The notes under the pieces: model-generated
Database searches by the model: none
Seen by the model: the letters and a program-made list of their open reading frames with translations, nothing else
Told to the model about the DNA's origin: nothing
Made by a program: the position numbers and the translations under genes
Source of the DNA: an uncultured Prevotellaceae bacterium
Lineage (GTDB): Bacteria > Bacteroidota > Bacteroidia > Bacteroidales > Bacteroidaceae
Direction of reading: 5' to 3'
NCBI GenBank assembly: GCA_902800435.1
Contig: CADCEQ010000012.1
Coordinates: 24,803 to 88,802, forward strand
Length of the DNA stretch: 64,000 nt
Shown here: positions 25,442 through 33,858 of the stretch, one piece after another
How positions within the stretch are numbered: the stretch's first letter is position 1
Layout: each line of letters starts with the position of its first letter

Positions 25442-26127
25442 ACCTCGTCGAGCCACTGGGGGAACGAGTCGAACGTCTGGCAGTCTTCGATGCGGACATC
25501 GCCGAGACGGGTGCGGCAAAGGGCCGTCAGGAAGGCACCGCTGCCCAAGGTGCAGCCGATGTCGCGGGCCAGTGAGCGTATGTAGGTACCCTTGCCGCAG
25601 ACCACGCGGATGCTCATCTGCATCTTCTCAGGGTCGAAGGCCGTCAGTTCCAACTCGTCGATGCGGACGGGCTTGGCCTGCAGTTCGACGTCGGCCCCCT
25701 TGCGGGCCAGCTTATAGGCACGGTGGCCATCGACCATGACGGCCGAGAACATCGGCGGCACCTGCTGAATCTCGCCGACAAAGTCGGCAAGCACGCGCTC
25801 TATCAGCTCGCGGGTGATGTGGCGTGTGGGATAGGTCATGTCAACTGTATGCTCGCGGTCGAACGACGGCGTGGTAGCCCCCAGCTGCAGAGTGGCGGTG
25901 TACTCCTTGTCGTGGAGTTGGAGCGTCTCTATCTGCTTCGTGGCCTTGCCCGTGCAGAGTATCAGAACGCCAGTAGCCAAGGGGTCGAGCGTTCCAGCGT
26001 GCCCCGTCTTCACCCGCTTGACGTGCATCTTCTTTGAGATGAGGTAGCGGATGTGGGCCAATGCGCCGAACGACGACATGCCATAAGGCTTGTTGATGTA
26101 TATGAATGCGCCTTCGTTGAAGTCCAT
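25429..26127 (-). CDS. truB: tRNA pseudouridine55 synthase
   Basis: 232 aa. The catalytic region KTGHAGTLDPLATGVL with the nucleophilic aspartate is at residues about 41-56, preceded by INKPYGMSSF, and TYIRSLARDIG lies late in the protein. It makes pseudouridine 55 in the T-loop of tRNAs. The TAA stop of uppP touches the ATG, so translational coupling is likely. Its last codons are part of an 8-bp tandem repeat. Confidence 0.97.
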   Translation of the reverse strand: MDFNEGAFIYINKPYGMSSFGALAHIRYLISKKMHVKRVKTGHAGTLDPLATGVLILCTGKATKQIETLQLHDKEYTATLQLGATTPSFDREHTVDMTYPTRHITRELIERVLADFVGEIQQVPPMFSAVMVDGHRAYKLARKGADVELQAKPVRIDELELTAFDPEKMQMSIRVVCGKGTYIRSLARDIGCTLGSGAFLTALCRTRLGDVRIEDCQTFDSFPQWLDEVITK

Positions 26128-26985
26128 TTAGTCGACCATTGCAAGTGAGTGTCCTGTCAGCAGCAGCACGATGATGATGGTGCCGACAATGATGCGATAG
26201 ATACCAAAGGCCTTGAAGCCGTACTTGGTGAGGAAGGCCACGAACCACTTCATGGCTAAGAGCGCTACGATGAACGCCACAGCACAGCCTAAGAGCAGCA
26301 TCATAATGTTGTGAGACGTGGCCCAGACGGTATCCTCCTTCAAGAGGTCGAGCAGATCGAGCAGCGTGGCACCGGCCATCGTTGGCACAGCCAGGAAGAA
26401 CGAGAACTCGGCAGCACGCTTGCGCGTCAGTCCCTGCGTCATGCCGCCCACGATGGTAGCCATCGAGCGCGACACACCGGGAATAACTGATATGCACTGA
26501 TAGAGGCCGATGTTGAATGCCCGTTTCTCGTTGACCTTCTTGTCGTCGCTGCCCTTGTTGAACAACTTGTCGCAGAAAAGCATGAACACACCTCCGACAA
26601 CCAGCATCACGGCCACTACCTCGACGCTGTCGAGGAGCCAGTCGAGCACACCCGACTTCTTGGCCAGCAGTCCGATGATGACTGCCGGCAGCACGCCAAC
26701 GAAGAGCAGCCAGTAGAAGTAGTACTTATGCTTAAGTTTCTGCCACGCCGAACTGCCCTCAGGGGCTGGCGTGTTGTCCAGCTTGAAGAACCGCTTCCAG
26801 TAGAGACAAACTACAGACAGGATGGCACCAAACTGGATGATGAACGTGAAGGCATGGACGAAGGGATCGCCTTGCTCAATGCCCAGCAGGTTCTGGGTGA
26901 TAATCATGTGCCCCGTCGACGAGACAGGCAGGAACTCGGTGAGTCCCTCCACGATGGCAATGATGACAGTCTCTATCCAGGTCAT
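26128..26985 (-). CDS. uppP: Undecaprenyl-diphosphate phosphatase
   Basis: 285 aa integral membrane enzyme recycling the C55 lipid carrier of peptidoglycan and O-antigen. The motifs EGLTEFLPVSSTGH (residues about 13-26) and PGVSRSMATI are intact, with several membrane helices. It overlaps the DUF3098 gene by 4 bp and touches truB. Confidence 0.96.
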   Translation of the reverse strand: MTWIETVIIAIVEGLTEFLPVSSTGHMIITQNLLGIEQGDPFVHAFTFIIQFGAILSVVCLYWKRFFKLDNTPAPEGSSAWQKLKHKYYFYWLLFVGVLPAVIIGLLAKKSGVLDWLLDSVEVVAVMLVVGGVFMLFCDKLFNKGSDDKKVNEKRAFNIGLYQCISVIPGVSRSMATIVGGMTQGLTRKRAAEFSFFLAVPTMAGATLLDLLDLLKEDTVWATSHNIMMLLLGCAVAFIVALLAMKWFVAFLTKYGFKAFGIYRIIVGTIIIVLLLTGHSLAMVD

Positions 26986-27233
26986 TCAGTTACCTCCTTC
27001 TGCACTTCGTCCTTCGGCTTATGCACCACGGCGTAGATCATCGACACAAAGCCTAACAGGCAGACAATGGGAGCCACCACGATGCGGCGCGTACTAAAGA
27101 TGTCGGGGTTGTAAGCTTCTTCCGACGAACTGCCGCCACTCATCAGGATAAAGCCGATGATAACCACCAGCATGCCCACGGCAAGCAGGATGAAATTCAT
27201 GCGGCCAAATGCAAAGTTTCTCTTGTCCATCAT
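26982..27233 (-). CDS. DUF3098 small membrane protein
   Basis: 83 aa with two membrane helices (FILLAVGMLVVIIGFILM and VVAPIVCLLGFVSMIYAVV). This fits DUF3098, small proteins found in Bacteroidetes next to ftsX and uppP. A second ATG follows directly after the first, so the start may be 27230. It lies in the conserved order ftsX, this gene, uppP, truB, queA. Function unknown; the context suggests envelope biogenesis. Confidence 0.85.
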   Translation of the reverse strand: MMDKRNFAFGRMNFILLAVGMLVVIIGFILMSGGSSSEEAYNPDIFSTRRIVVAPIVCLLGFVSMIYAVVHKPKDEVQKEVTE

Positions 27234-27236
27234 ATC

Positions 27237-27272
27237 TTTTTACTTTTTTACCTTTTTACTGTTTTACCTTTA
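27237..27272. repeat. TTTTTACC tandem repeat between ftsX and the DUF3098 gene
   Basis: About four copies of an 8-bp word, TTTTTACC or TTTTTACT. It fills the gap from the ftsX stop to the DUF3098 start. On the coding strand it reads GGTAAAAA, the same word as in the repeat upstream of the HMA gene at 49152-49203. Confidence 0.85.
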
Positions 27273-28148
27273 AATCTTATAAAGGTCGCCCGCCCGCATC
27301 CGCAGGAAGCGGTTCACAGAAATATACGAGCAAAGCGACGTGATAATCAGTCCAAACAGGAACACCGCTGCACCAGTGATGGCCAGCACCTGCCAAGTAA
27401 TGATATCCGTGAGGTTCGGCTCGTACCTGTAAAGCCACCAGATGCCGAAGCCCAAGACGAGGCAGGCCAGGAGAGCTGCCAAAAGGCCCACCACCACACC
27501 GTCGCGCATGAAGGGGCGGCGGATGAAACCCCACGATGCACCCACCAACTTCATGGTGTGAATCAAGAAGCGCTGGGAATAGACTCTCAGGCGCACCGTG
27601 TTGCTAATGAGCGAGTAGCTAATGAACGTCAGCAACACGGCCAGTATCAACAGCACCAGACTCACCTTCTGCAGGTTCTTGTTCACCTTGTCCATCAAAT
27701 CTTCTTGATAGGCGACATCGCTTACCTTAGGATTCGCCGACAGTTCCTTGGCTATCCACACCAACGAGTCACGGTTGGCATAGTCCGACTTCAACTGCAA
27801 CTCCAGAGTGGCCACAAAGGGATTCATGCCGAGAAACTCCGACGGGTCACTACCCATGGCCTCGGTCTGGTCTTTCAGAGCCTGCTCCTTGCTCACGTAG
27901 TCGATGTTGCGGGCGTAAGGACGGTGGTACAAGTCACGGCATAGCCGGTGGGCGTCGTTCGCCGTCACCGTGTCGCCCAGCATGACGGTCACCGTCAGGT
28001 TCTCCTTCACGTAGTTCGACAGGTTATGGGCTGTCAGCACCGAGAGCACCACAATACCAAGCAATATCAACACCATCGTCGTGCTGATACACAATGTAAC
28101 AACCTGCATACCATGGCGGTGCCGGGTCGTTTTATTCCTTTTTCTCAT
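27270..28148 (-). CDS. ftsX: Cell division protein FtsX (permease-like)
   Basis: 292 aa. Short cytoplasmic N-terminus, first helix (VVTLCISTTMVLILLGIVVLSVL), a periplasmic domain of about 120 residues (YVKENLTVTVMLGD, then YVSKEQALKD), and three more helices with NTVRLRVYSQRFLIHTMKLVGA. This is the FtsX layout; the partner FtsE is not in the window. It starts a run through DUF3098, uppP, truB, queA and folK on the same strand, all closely spaced. Confidence 0.95.
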   Translation of the reverse strand: MRKRNKTTRHRHGMQVVTLCISTTMVLILLGIVVLSVLTAHNLSNYVKENLTVTVMLGDTVTANDAHRLCRDLYHRPYARNIDYVSKEQALKDQTEAMGSDPSEFLGMNPFVATLELQLKSDYANRDSLVWIAKELSANPKVSDVAYQEDLMDKVNKNLQKVSLVLLILAVLLTFISYSLISNTVRLRVYSQRFLIHTMKLVGASWGFIRRPFMRDGVVVGLLAALLACLVLGFGIWWLYRYEPNLTDIITWQVLAITGAAVFLFGLIITSLCSYISVNRFLRMRAGDLYKI

Positions 28149-28152
28149 TTAC

Positions 28153-28188
28153 TTTACGTACGTAAATCTAAAATCGGTTGCAAAGATA
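28153..28188 (-). promoter_or_regulatory. -7 box and palindrome upstream of ftsX
   Basis: TATCTTTG on the minus strand at 28188-28181. Between it and the ftsX ATG lies the perfect palindrome TTTACGTACGTAAA (28153-28166), 5 bp from the start codon, which could bind a dimeric regulator or hide the translation start. Confidence 0.55.
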
Positions 28189-28197
28189 CAAATATTT

Positions 28198-28229
28198 TTT
28201 GGGGGAAACAAACTTTTTTCGTAATTTTG
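28198..28229 (+). promoter_or_regulatory. Promoter of the radical SAM-queE-cls run
   Basis: -33 TTTG at 28198-28201 and -7 TAATTTTG at 28222-28229, 20 bp apart. The start codon follows 8 bp later, so the transcript would be nearly leaderless or the start lies within a very short leader. Confidence 0.6.
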
Positions 28230-28237
28230 CACCTGCT

Positions 28238-29002
28238 ATGAGTACAATCATTTATCCATCGCCTATATTCGGCCCCGTCAAGAGCCGCCGATTAGGGCTG
28301 TCGTTAGGCATCAACCTGCTGCCTGCCGACGGCAAAGTGTGTACATTCGACTGCATTTACTGCGAGTGTGGCTTCAACAGTGAGAACCGCCCTACCCTGC
28401 CATTACCTACGCGTCAGGATGTAGGTCTTGCCCTAGGACACAAGCTGCGCCAGATGGCCGAGCAAGGACAGCGGCCCGACGTGCTGACCTTTGCCGGCAA
28501 CGGCGAGCCCACATGCCACCCCGACTTCGCCGCCATCATCGGCGATACCATCCAGCTACGCGACCGCTTCTGCCCCAGTGCCAAGGTGTCGGTGCTGTCG
28601 AATGCCACCATGATTCACCGCCCCGCCGTCCACGACGCGCTGATGCTGGTGGACAACAATATTCAGAAACTCGACACCATAGACCCAGAGTTCATCAGCC
28701 GTGTCGACCGCCCCACCGGGGCCTACGATGTCAATGCCGTCATTGAGCGGCTGAAGACCTTCAATGGGCACGTCATCATCCAAACCATGTTCCTCTGCGG
28801 TCCCGACCTCGACAACACCACCCCACACTACGTGGAGCCATGGCTTCAGGCCGTCAGCGACATCAAGCCCCAACAGGTGATGATTTACACCGTTGACCGT
28901 GAGACTCCCGACCGCTCGCTGCGCAAGGCCTCACGCCAGCAGCTCGATGCCATCCGCGACCAGGTCATCGCCGCCGGCATTCCCTGTACCGCTTCATACT
29001 GA
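28238..29002 (+). CDS. Radical SAM protein (COG0731-like)
   Basis: 254 aa from the ATG at 28238. The iron-sulfur site is CTFDCIYC (Cx3Cx2C) at residues about 33-40, and FAGNGEPTCHPDF is the GGE-like SAM-binding stretch. The start SPIFGPVKSRRLGLSLGINL is usual for the wyosine-synthase-related group. The substrate is unknown. It lies 6 bp before queE, so the pair is probably co-transcribed. Confidence 0.85.
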   Translation: MSTIIYPSPIFGPVKSRRLGLSLGINLLPADGKVCTFDCIYCECGFNSENRPTLPLPTRQDVGLALGHKLRQMAEQGQRPDVLTFAGNGEPTCHPDFAAIIGDTIQLRDRFCPSAKVSVLSNATMIHRPAVHDALMLVDNNIQKLDTIDPEFISRVDRPTGAYDVNAVIERLKTFNGHVIIQTMFLCGPDLDNTTPHYVEPWLQAVSDIKPQQVMIYTVDRETPDRSLRKASRQQLDAIRDQVIAAGIPCTASY

Positions 29003-29008
29003 TACACC

Positions 29009-29605
29009 ATGTATAGAGTCAACGACATATTCTACTCGATTCAAGGAGAAGGCTATAATACTGGACGGGCGGCTGTGTTCGTCCGCTTTGCAGGCTGTAA
29101 CCTGCGCTGCGGGTTCTGCGACACGGAGTTCGACTCGTTCCGCGAGATGGCGGGCGACGACATCGTGGCCGAAATGGCTCAATACCCTGCCCGCTTCGCC
29201 GTGCTTACAGGCGGCGAGCCGACGCTTCAGGTCGACGAGGCGTTTGTCGACCTGCTGCACCAGCGCGGTTTCGAGGTGGCGATGGAGAGCAACGGCACGC
29301 GGCCAGCTCCCACAAACCTCGACTGGTTGACGGTGTCGCCAAAAGTTGGTGAAATGTACTTGGTGAAAAGTGAAGGGAGAATACCTGATGAGTTGAAGGT
29401 CATCTTCGACGAAAACACCGACCCTGAAACATATCTCCCTTTACCCTTCACCATTCACCATTCACCACACTTCTACCTCCAGCCCTGCGACATGGGTGAC
29501 GCTGAGCGGAACGCCCACATCATACAACGGTGTATAGACTACATCAAGGAGCACCCTCAGTGGCGGCTCTCCCTACAGACCCACAAACTGGCCAACTTCA
29601 AATAA
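29009..29605 (+). CDS. queE: 7-carboxy-7-deazaguanine synthase
   Basis: 198 aa radical SAM enzyme making CDG, the step after QueD in queuosine synthesis. The cluster motif CNLRCGFCDTEF (residues about 31-42), substrate-binding start YSIQGEGYNTGRAAVFVRFAGC and TGGEPTLQ are intact. Two stretches are repeat-derived: residues about 114-124 (GGTGAAAAGTGAAGG-type) and 144-155 (PLPFTIHHSPHF, from CCATTCACC repeats). They form an imperfect inverted repeat around the conserved middle. The gene is 4 bp from cls. Confidence 0.95.
   Translation: MYRVNDIFYSIQGEGYNTGRAAVFVRFAGCNLRCGFCDTEFDSFREMAGDDIVAEMAQYPARFAVLTGGEPTLQVDEAFVDLLHQRGFEVAMESNGTRPAPTNLDWLTVSPKVGEMYLVKSEGRIPDELKVIFDENTDPETYLPLPFTIHHSPHFYLQPCDMGDAERNAHIIQRCIDYIKEHPQWRLSLQTHKLANFK
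29347..29472. repeat. Repeat arms within queE
   Basis: Left arm with TTGGTGAAAAGTGAAGGGA (about 29361-29380) and right arm TCCCTTTACCCTTCACC followed by ATTCACCATTCACC (about 29442-29470) are imperfect reverse complements about 60 bp apart. Both are translated in frame. Confidence 0.7.
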
Positions 29606-29609
29606 ATCG

Positions 29610-31037
29610 ATGCATGCACTGAACCTTATACTGGCCATCATCTACTACATCATCGTTGTGCTGACGGTGATTCACGTCGTGATGGACAACCGCCAGCCTG
29701 CCAAGACTATGGCGTGGGCACTAGTGATCTGGTTCGTGCCCGTCGTCGGTATCATCCTTTACCTTTTCTTCGGGCTGAACACCCGCAAGGAGCGGCTCGT
29801 CAACCAGCGCCAGCTCGACGAGTTGTCGAAACGGTCGATGCTGGGGTTTGTCGAACAGCAGAACCTGCGGTTGCCAGAGGAGCACAAGCCTGTCATCGAC
29901 CTGTTCACAGGTCAGAGCCTGTCGCTGCCATTTCAGACCGACGAGGTCGAGGTCTACACTGACGGTTACCAGTTCTTCCCGGACTTGCTCAAGGCCATTG
30001 CCTCCGCTCGCAGTCACATTCACATCGACGTCTACATCATCGAAGAAGACCCGTTGGGCCGTCTCGTGGCCGATGCCCTGATAGCCAAGTCACGTGAGGG
30101 TGTGGAGGTGCGGCTCATCTATGATGACGTGGGCTGCTGGAAGGTGCGCCACCGCTTCTTCGAACATATGCGTGAGGAGGGCATCGAGGCGGTACCGTTC
30201 CTCCCCGTGCGCTTCCCATCGTTCACGAGCAAGGTAAACTACCGCAACCACCGCAAAATGATAGTCATCGACGGGCTGACGGGCTTCATCGGCGGCATGA
30301 ACATCGCCCTGCGCTATGTCTCCGACAACTGGCGCGACACGATGGTTCGCGTGACGGGCCCCGGCGTCTACGCCCTGCAACGCGCCTTCCTCATCGACTG
30401 GTACTTCGTAGACCGAAGCCTGCTCAACGACCGCAAGTACTATCCTAATTTTAACCCTTTATCCACCACCCATCACCCATCACCCAAACCCCTGCTCCAA
30501 GTCGTCACCAGCAGTCCCGTGGTGCCCTACCCGGAGATTATGCAGGGCTTCGTGCGCATTATAATGGGTGCCAGGAAGTATGTGTTTATCGAAACCCCCT
30601 ATTTCCTGCCCACCGACCCGGTGCTGTTTGCCCTGAAGACGGTGGCCGTGGCAGGTACCGACGTGCGTGTCCTGGTGCCCGAGAAGAACGATTCACGGTT
30701 TGTTGACTGGGCATGCCGCAGCTATCTGCGCGAGGCGGTGGAGGCCGGCGTGAAAGTAAGCCTCTATAAGGGTGGGTTCCTGCATTCTAAACTGATGGTT
30801 TGCGACGACAGCATCAGCACCTGCGGTTCTACGAACGTCGACTTCCGCTCGTTCGAGAACAACTTCGAAGCCAACGCCTTCTTCTACGGCGAGCAGGCTG
30901 CCCTGCGCATGAAGCAGGTTTTCCTCGCCGACGAGGAACGGTCGGTTCAACTCGTTTCGCTGTCCGACCGCATGAAGCCGAAGTTTATGGTTCGTCTGTT
31001 TGAGAGTCTTGTTCGGATGCTTGCTCCGCTGATGTAA
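29610..31037 (+). CDS. cls: Cardiolipin synthase (phospholipase D superfamily)
   Basis: 475 aa membrane enzyme joining phosphatidylglycerols into cardiolipin. Two N-terminal helices (LILAIIYYIIVVLTVIHVV, TMAWALVIWFVPVVGIILYLFF) are followed by two HKD motifs, NHRKMIVIDG (about residues 212-221) and LHSKLMVCDD (about 394-403). Residues about 281-296 (NPLSTTHHPSPKP) come from ACCCATC tandem repeats between the two catalytic halves. The last 53 bp overlap the convergent rsmD. Confidence 0.95.
   Translation: MHALNLILAIIYYIIVVLTVIHVVMDNRQPAKTMAWALVIWFVPVVGIILYLFFGLNTRKERLVNQRQLDELSKRSMLGFVEQQNLRLPEEHKPVIDLFTGQSLSLPFQTDEVEVYTDGYQFFPDLLKAIASARSHIHIDVYIIEEDPLGRLVADALIAKSREGVEVRLIYDDVGCWKVRHRFFEHMREEGIEAVPFLPVRFPSFTSKVNYRNHRKMIVIDGLTGFIGGMNIALRYVSDNWRDTMVRVTGPGVYALQRAFLIDWYFVDRSLLNDRKYYPNFNPLSTTHHPSPKPLLQVVTSSPVVPYPEIMQGFVRIIMGARKYVFIETPYFLPTDPVLFALKTVAVAGTDVRVLVPEKNDSRFVDWACRSYLREAVEAGVKVSLYKGGFLHSKLMVCDDSISTCGSTNVDFRSFENNFEANAFFYGEQAALRMKQVFLADEERSVQLVSLSDRMKPKFMVRLFESLVRMLAPLM
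30453..30497. repeat. Coding ACCCATC repeat in cls
   Basis: Tandem 7-bp words CACCCAT and variants, encoding STTHHPSPKP between the two PLD half-sites of cls. Same vocabulary as the repeats in queE and the S8-S9 peptidase gene. Confidence 0.75.
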
Positions 31038-31566
31038 AGATACTGAAGTTGACGCTGCCGTACGAGCGGTGCTCGCGGAAGAAACGGTGACTGGAGAAGT
31101 CATGGTCTTTGCCATGTTCGAAGACGAATACTCCACCCTCTTTCAATAGTCCTTTCCCAAGCACAAGGTCTGGAATTGTTGGTAGTTCTTTGAGCGCGTA
31201 GGGAGGGTCGGCAAAGATAAAGTCAAACTGCTGCTTACAACTCCTGAGAAAACGGAACACATCACCGCGGATAGGAAGAACTGTGCCTTGGCTGGGGCTA
31301 AGGCTTTCAACGCATTGCTTGATAAACCGGTGGTGGTCGCGGTCCTGCTCAATGCTGACCACGCGGCTGCAGCCACGTGAGAGCAATTCGAGCGTGATGC
31401 TGCCCGTTCCCGAGAAGAGGTCGAGGGCCACGGCGCCGTCGAAGTCGATGTAGCGCGTCAAAACGTTGAAGATGTTCTCCTTGGCAAAGTCTGTCGTCGG
31501 CCTAGCCTTGAACGAGCGTGGGATCTCAAAGTGGCGTCCCTTGTATATGCCTGTAATAATCCTCAT
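30985..31566 (-). CDS. rsmD: 16S rRNA (guanine966-N2)-methyltransferase
   Basis: 193 aa from the ATG at 31566. The start MRIITGIYKGRHFEIP, ARPTTDFAKENIFN, the SAM-binding LDLFSGTGSITLE and catalytic DPPYAL are all present. I chose this start because it shares ATGA with the stop of the DUF3822 gene and because the family begins with MRII. The C-terminal tail overlaps the end of cls by 53 bp. Confidence 0.95.
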   Translation of the reverse strand: MRIITGIYKGRHFEIPRSFKARPTTDFAKENIFNVLTRYIDFDGAVALDLFSGTGSITLELLSRGCSRVVSIEQDRDHHRFIKQCVESLSPSQGTVLPIRGDVFRFLRSCKQQFDFIFADPPYALKELPTIPDLVLGKGLLKEGGVFVFEHGKDHDFSSHRFFREHRSYGSVNFSIFTSAEQASEQDSQTDEP

Positions 31567-32300
31567 CGTCCTTTCGTAAACAGTGCCATCAGGTCGAACG
31601 GCATGCCCTTGATGCTGGTCACAGGGGCACGGTTGAACTCTGCCGACGGGTTTATGACGTATACGTTCTGCAGGTAGCGGCGCAACTCGTCGGTCAGCCA
31701 TTTCTGCTTATCATTGTCTGCCTGCGTGTCGCTGGCGAAGTCGTTGCCCACTAAGTGCAACTCGTCGTGCTCGTTCTTCAGCGACAACTGTTTCCAGACG
31801 TAGAGCAGGAAGTAGAGGGCGTCCTGTTCGCGGTGGGTGTCAAACCGGTTATAGAACTTGAACCGGTTCTGCTGGAACGATTTCACGTCGGCAAAGTGGT
31901 CGTCGAGCACCAACTTCAGGTCTTTGTTGATTGAGAAGACGGCAACGGCGTTCAGATCGGGCAGTACGTTGTAGAGCACCTGCTCCTGTTCCTTCTTAGG
32001 GAAGGAGTGGTAGTACATATCGGCCATCGTCTGCTCCTCAAATACTTCTACGGGAACCAGCAGTACAGGTGTGTCGAGGATGACCAAAGCCCTGACGATG
32101 CCCATCTGCTTCAACCCAGCACCCTTCAGCGCCTCTCGCAGGTTGGCAGCTATCGACATATTGCTCTTCACCACGTAAGGCTCATAGGTCACAGGCGTCT
32201 CCGAGTTCTCAGCGTCGATGGTCGAGAACGACAAGTGGTACTGCCCGATGCGGATATACATGCGCCGGCTGCTATTTATCATACGGTTTGTTTCTTCCAT
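31563..32300 (-). CDS. DUF3822 family protein
   Basis: 245 aa, soluble, with no signal peptide or membrane segment. The pattern YIRIGQYHLSFSTID near the start, ALVILDTPVLLVPVEVF and SINKDLKLVLDDHF fit DUF3822, a Bacteroidetes family with an actin-like fold usually found just upstream of rsmD, as here (4-bp overlap). Function unknown. It is transcribed from a promoter that overlaps and faces that of the helicase gene. Confidence 0.8.
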   Translation of the reverse strand: MEETNRMINSSRRMYIRIGQYHLSFSTIDAENSETPVTYEPYVVKSNMSIAANLREALKGAGLKQMGIVRALVILDTPVLLVPVEVFEEQTMADMYYHSFPKKEQEQVLYNVLPDLNAVAVFSINKDLKLVLDDHFADVKSFQQNRFKFYNRFDTHREQDALYFLLYVWKQLSLKNEHDELHLVGNDFASDTQADNDKQKWLTDELRRYLQNVYVINPSAEFNRAPVTSIKGMPFDLMALFTKGR

Positions 32301-32314
32301 TCAATTATTTTTCG

Positions 32315-32335
32315 TAACTTTGCGGCGCAAAGGTA
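32315..32335. promoter_or_regulatory. Face-to-face overlapping promoters of a divergent gene pair
   Basis: Plus-strand -7 TAACTTTG at 32315-32322 and minus-strand -7 TACCTTTG at 32335-32328 lie 5 bp apart and point toward each other. The whole of 32309-32343 is a near-perfect palindrome with one mismatch. The plus promoter serves the helicase gene (ATG 32353), the minus one the DUF3822 gene (ATG 32300). Confidence 0.75.
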
Positions 32336-32352
32336 CGAAAAAATTCTGAATA

Positions 32353-33786
32353 ATGGTCATCGACGAGATAAAATATCGCATTAGGCAGTCACTTGGCGTC
32401 ACGCCTACCGCTGAACAGGAGCAGGCCGTCGGCGTGTTTGCCGACTTCATGGCCGACCGCCACAGCCGCGCAGCCATGATTTTGCGCGGTTCGGCAGGCA
32501 CGGGAAAGACCACGCTCGCCGGAGCCATCGTCCGCGCCCTCGACAGTATGAAACAAAAGATTGTTCTGCTCGCACCCACGGGGCGCGCCGCCAAGGTATT
32601 CTCGCTCTACGCCGGCAGCCCCGCCTACACCATCCACCGCCGCATCTACCGACAACGGACTGCGGGCGACCTCTCGGCCTTCAACCTGAACGTTAACCTG
32701 CAGCGCGACACCTTATTTATAATTGACGAAGCCTCGATGATAAGTCTCGGCTCCTCACTCAACGGCGAGGCGAGTATGTTCGGCTCGGGCAGTCTGCTCG
32801 ATGACCTCATCGAGTTTGTCTACGGCGCCGACAACAACTGTCGCATGCTGCTCATCGGCGACCCCGCCCAGCTGCCGCCCGTCGGTGCGACGGAGAGCCC
32901 CGCCCTCTCGGCCGACATGCTCCGCGCCTACAGCATGACAGTCTACGAGGCCACCCTCAACCAAGTGCTTCGGCAGTCGCAGGAGTCGGGCATCCTATTC
33001 AACGCGACGAGAATCAGGAACCTGCCCTTCGAGGGAAGGATAAAGGAGGCCCCGCGCATCTGCTTCGACGGCTTTACCGACATCAAGGTGGTGCCGGGCG
33101 ACGAGCTCATTGAACAGCTTTCTTCCAGCTATAGCCGCGCAGGAATCGACGACACCATCGCCATCACCCGCTCCAACAAGCGCGCCAACATCTACAACCA
33201 GGGCATACGTGCCGCCGTCCTCGACCGCGAGGAGGAACTCTGTCGGGGCGACCGCTTGATGATTGTGAAGAACAATTACTTTTGGACGGAAGGTTCGAAA
33301 GACATCAGCTTCTTGGCTAACGGCGACATCGCTGTCGTCCAGCGCATCCGCAATATCCACGAGCAGTACGGTTTCCACTTCGCCGAAGTGACGCTGTCGT
33401 TCCCCGACTACGACGACTACGAGCTCACGGCGATGGTCCTGCTTGATACGCTCACCTCCGAATCGCCGTCGCTCACCCGCGAGCAGCAACAGCAGCTCTA
33501 CGACCGCGTGATGGAGGATTATGCCGACGTTCCGTTCAAGGCCGACCGCATGAAAAAGCTGAAAGAAGACCGCTACTACAACGCCCTGCAGGTGAAGTTT
33601 GCCTACGCAGTCACCTGCCACAAGGCACAGGGCGGCCAGTGGAGTCATGTCTACATCGACCAGGGCTACATGACCGACGACATGCTCGGCCCCGACTATC
33701 TGCACTGGCTATACACCGCCTTCACCCGTGCCACTGACCAACTGTTCCTCGTCAACTGGCCTGCCACACAAGTGCAGAGTGAATGA
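32353..33786 (+). CDS. RecD-like superfamily 1 DNA helicase
   Basis: 477 aa ATP-dependent helicase. Walker A GSAGTGKTTLAG (residues about 48-59), LAPTGRAAKVFS (motif Ia), Walker B FIIDEASMIS, motif III LIGDPAQLPPVG, and the C-terminal UvrD/RecD block TCHKAQGGQWSHVYID with YTAFTRA. It is shorter than classical RecD2 because it lacks a long N-terminal extension. No recombination partners are adjacent. Confidence 0.92.
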   Translation: MVIDEIKYRIRQSLGVTPTAEQEQAVGVFADFMADRHSRAAMILRGSAGTGKTTLAGAIVRALDSMKQKIVLLAPTGRAAKVFSLYAGSPAYTIHRRIYRQRTAGDLSAFNLNVNLQRDTLFIIDEASMISLGSSLNGEASMFGSGSLLDDLIEFVYGADNNCRMLLIGDPAQLPPVGATESPALSADMLRAYSMTVYEATLNQVLRQSQESGILFNATRIRNLPFEGRIKEAPRICFDGFTDIKVVPGDELIEQLSSSYSRAGIDDTIAITRSNKRANIYNQGIRAAVLDREEELCRGDRLMIVKNNYFWTEGSKDISFLANGDIAVVQRIRNIHEQYGFHFAEVTLSFPDYDDYELTAMVLLDTLTSESPSLTREQQQQLYDRVMEDYADVPFKADRMKKLKEDRYYNALQVKFAYAVTCHKAQGGQWSHVYIDQGYMTDDMLGPDYLHWLYTAFTRATDQLFLVNWPATQVQSE

Positions 33787-33802
33787 TTATTCTGTGTTTT
33801 GT

Positions 33803-33833
33803 TTTGCTGTTTGCTGGATATTTCGTACCTTTG
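33803..33833 (+). promoter_or_regulatory. Promoter of the peptidase-SusCD locus
   Basis: -33 TTTG at 33803-33806 and -7 TACCTTTG at 33826-33833, 19 bp apart, with the ATG at 33859. Confidence 0.7.
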
Positions 33834-33858
33834 CAGCTTGAAAAAAGAAACAAGAGAA

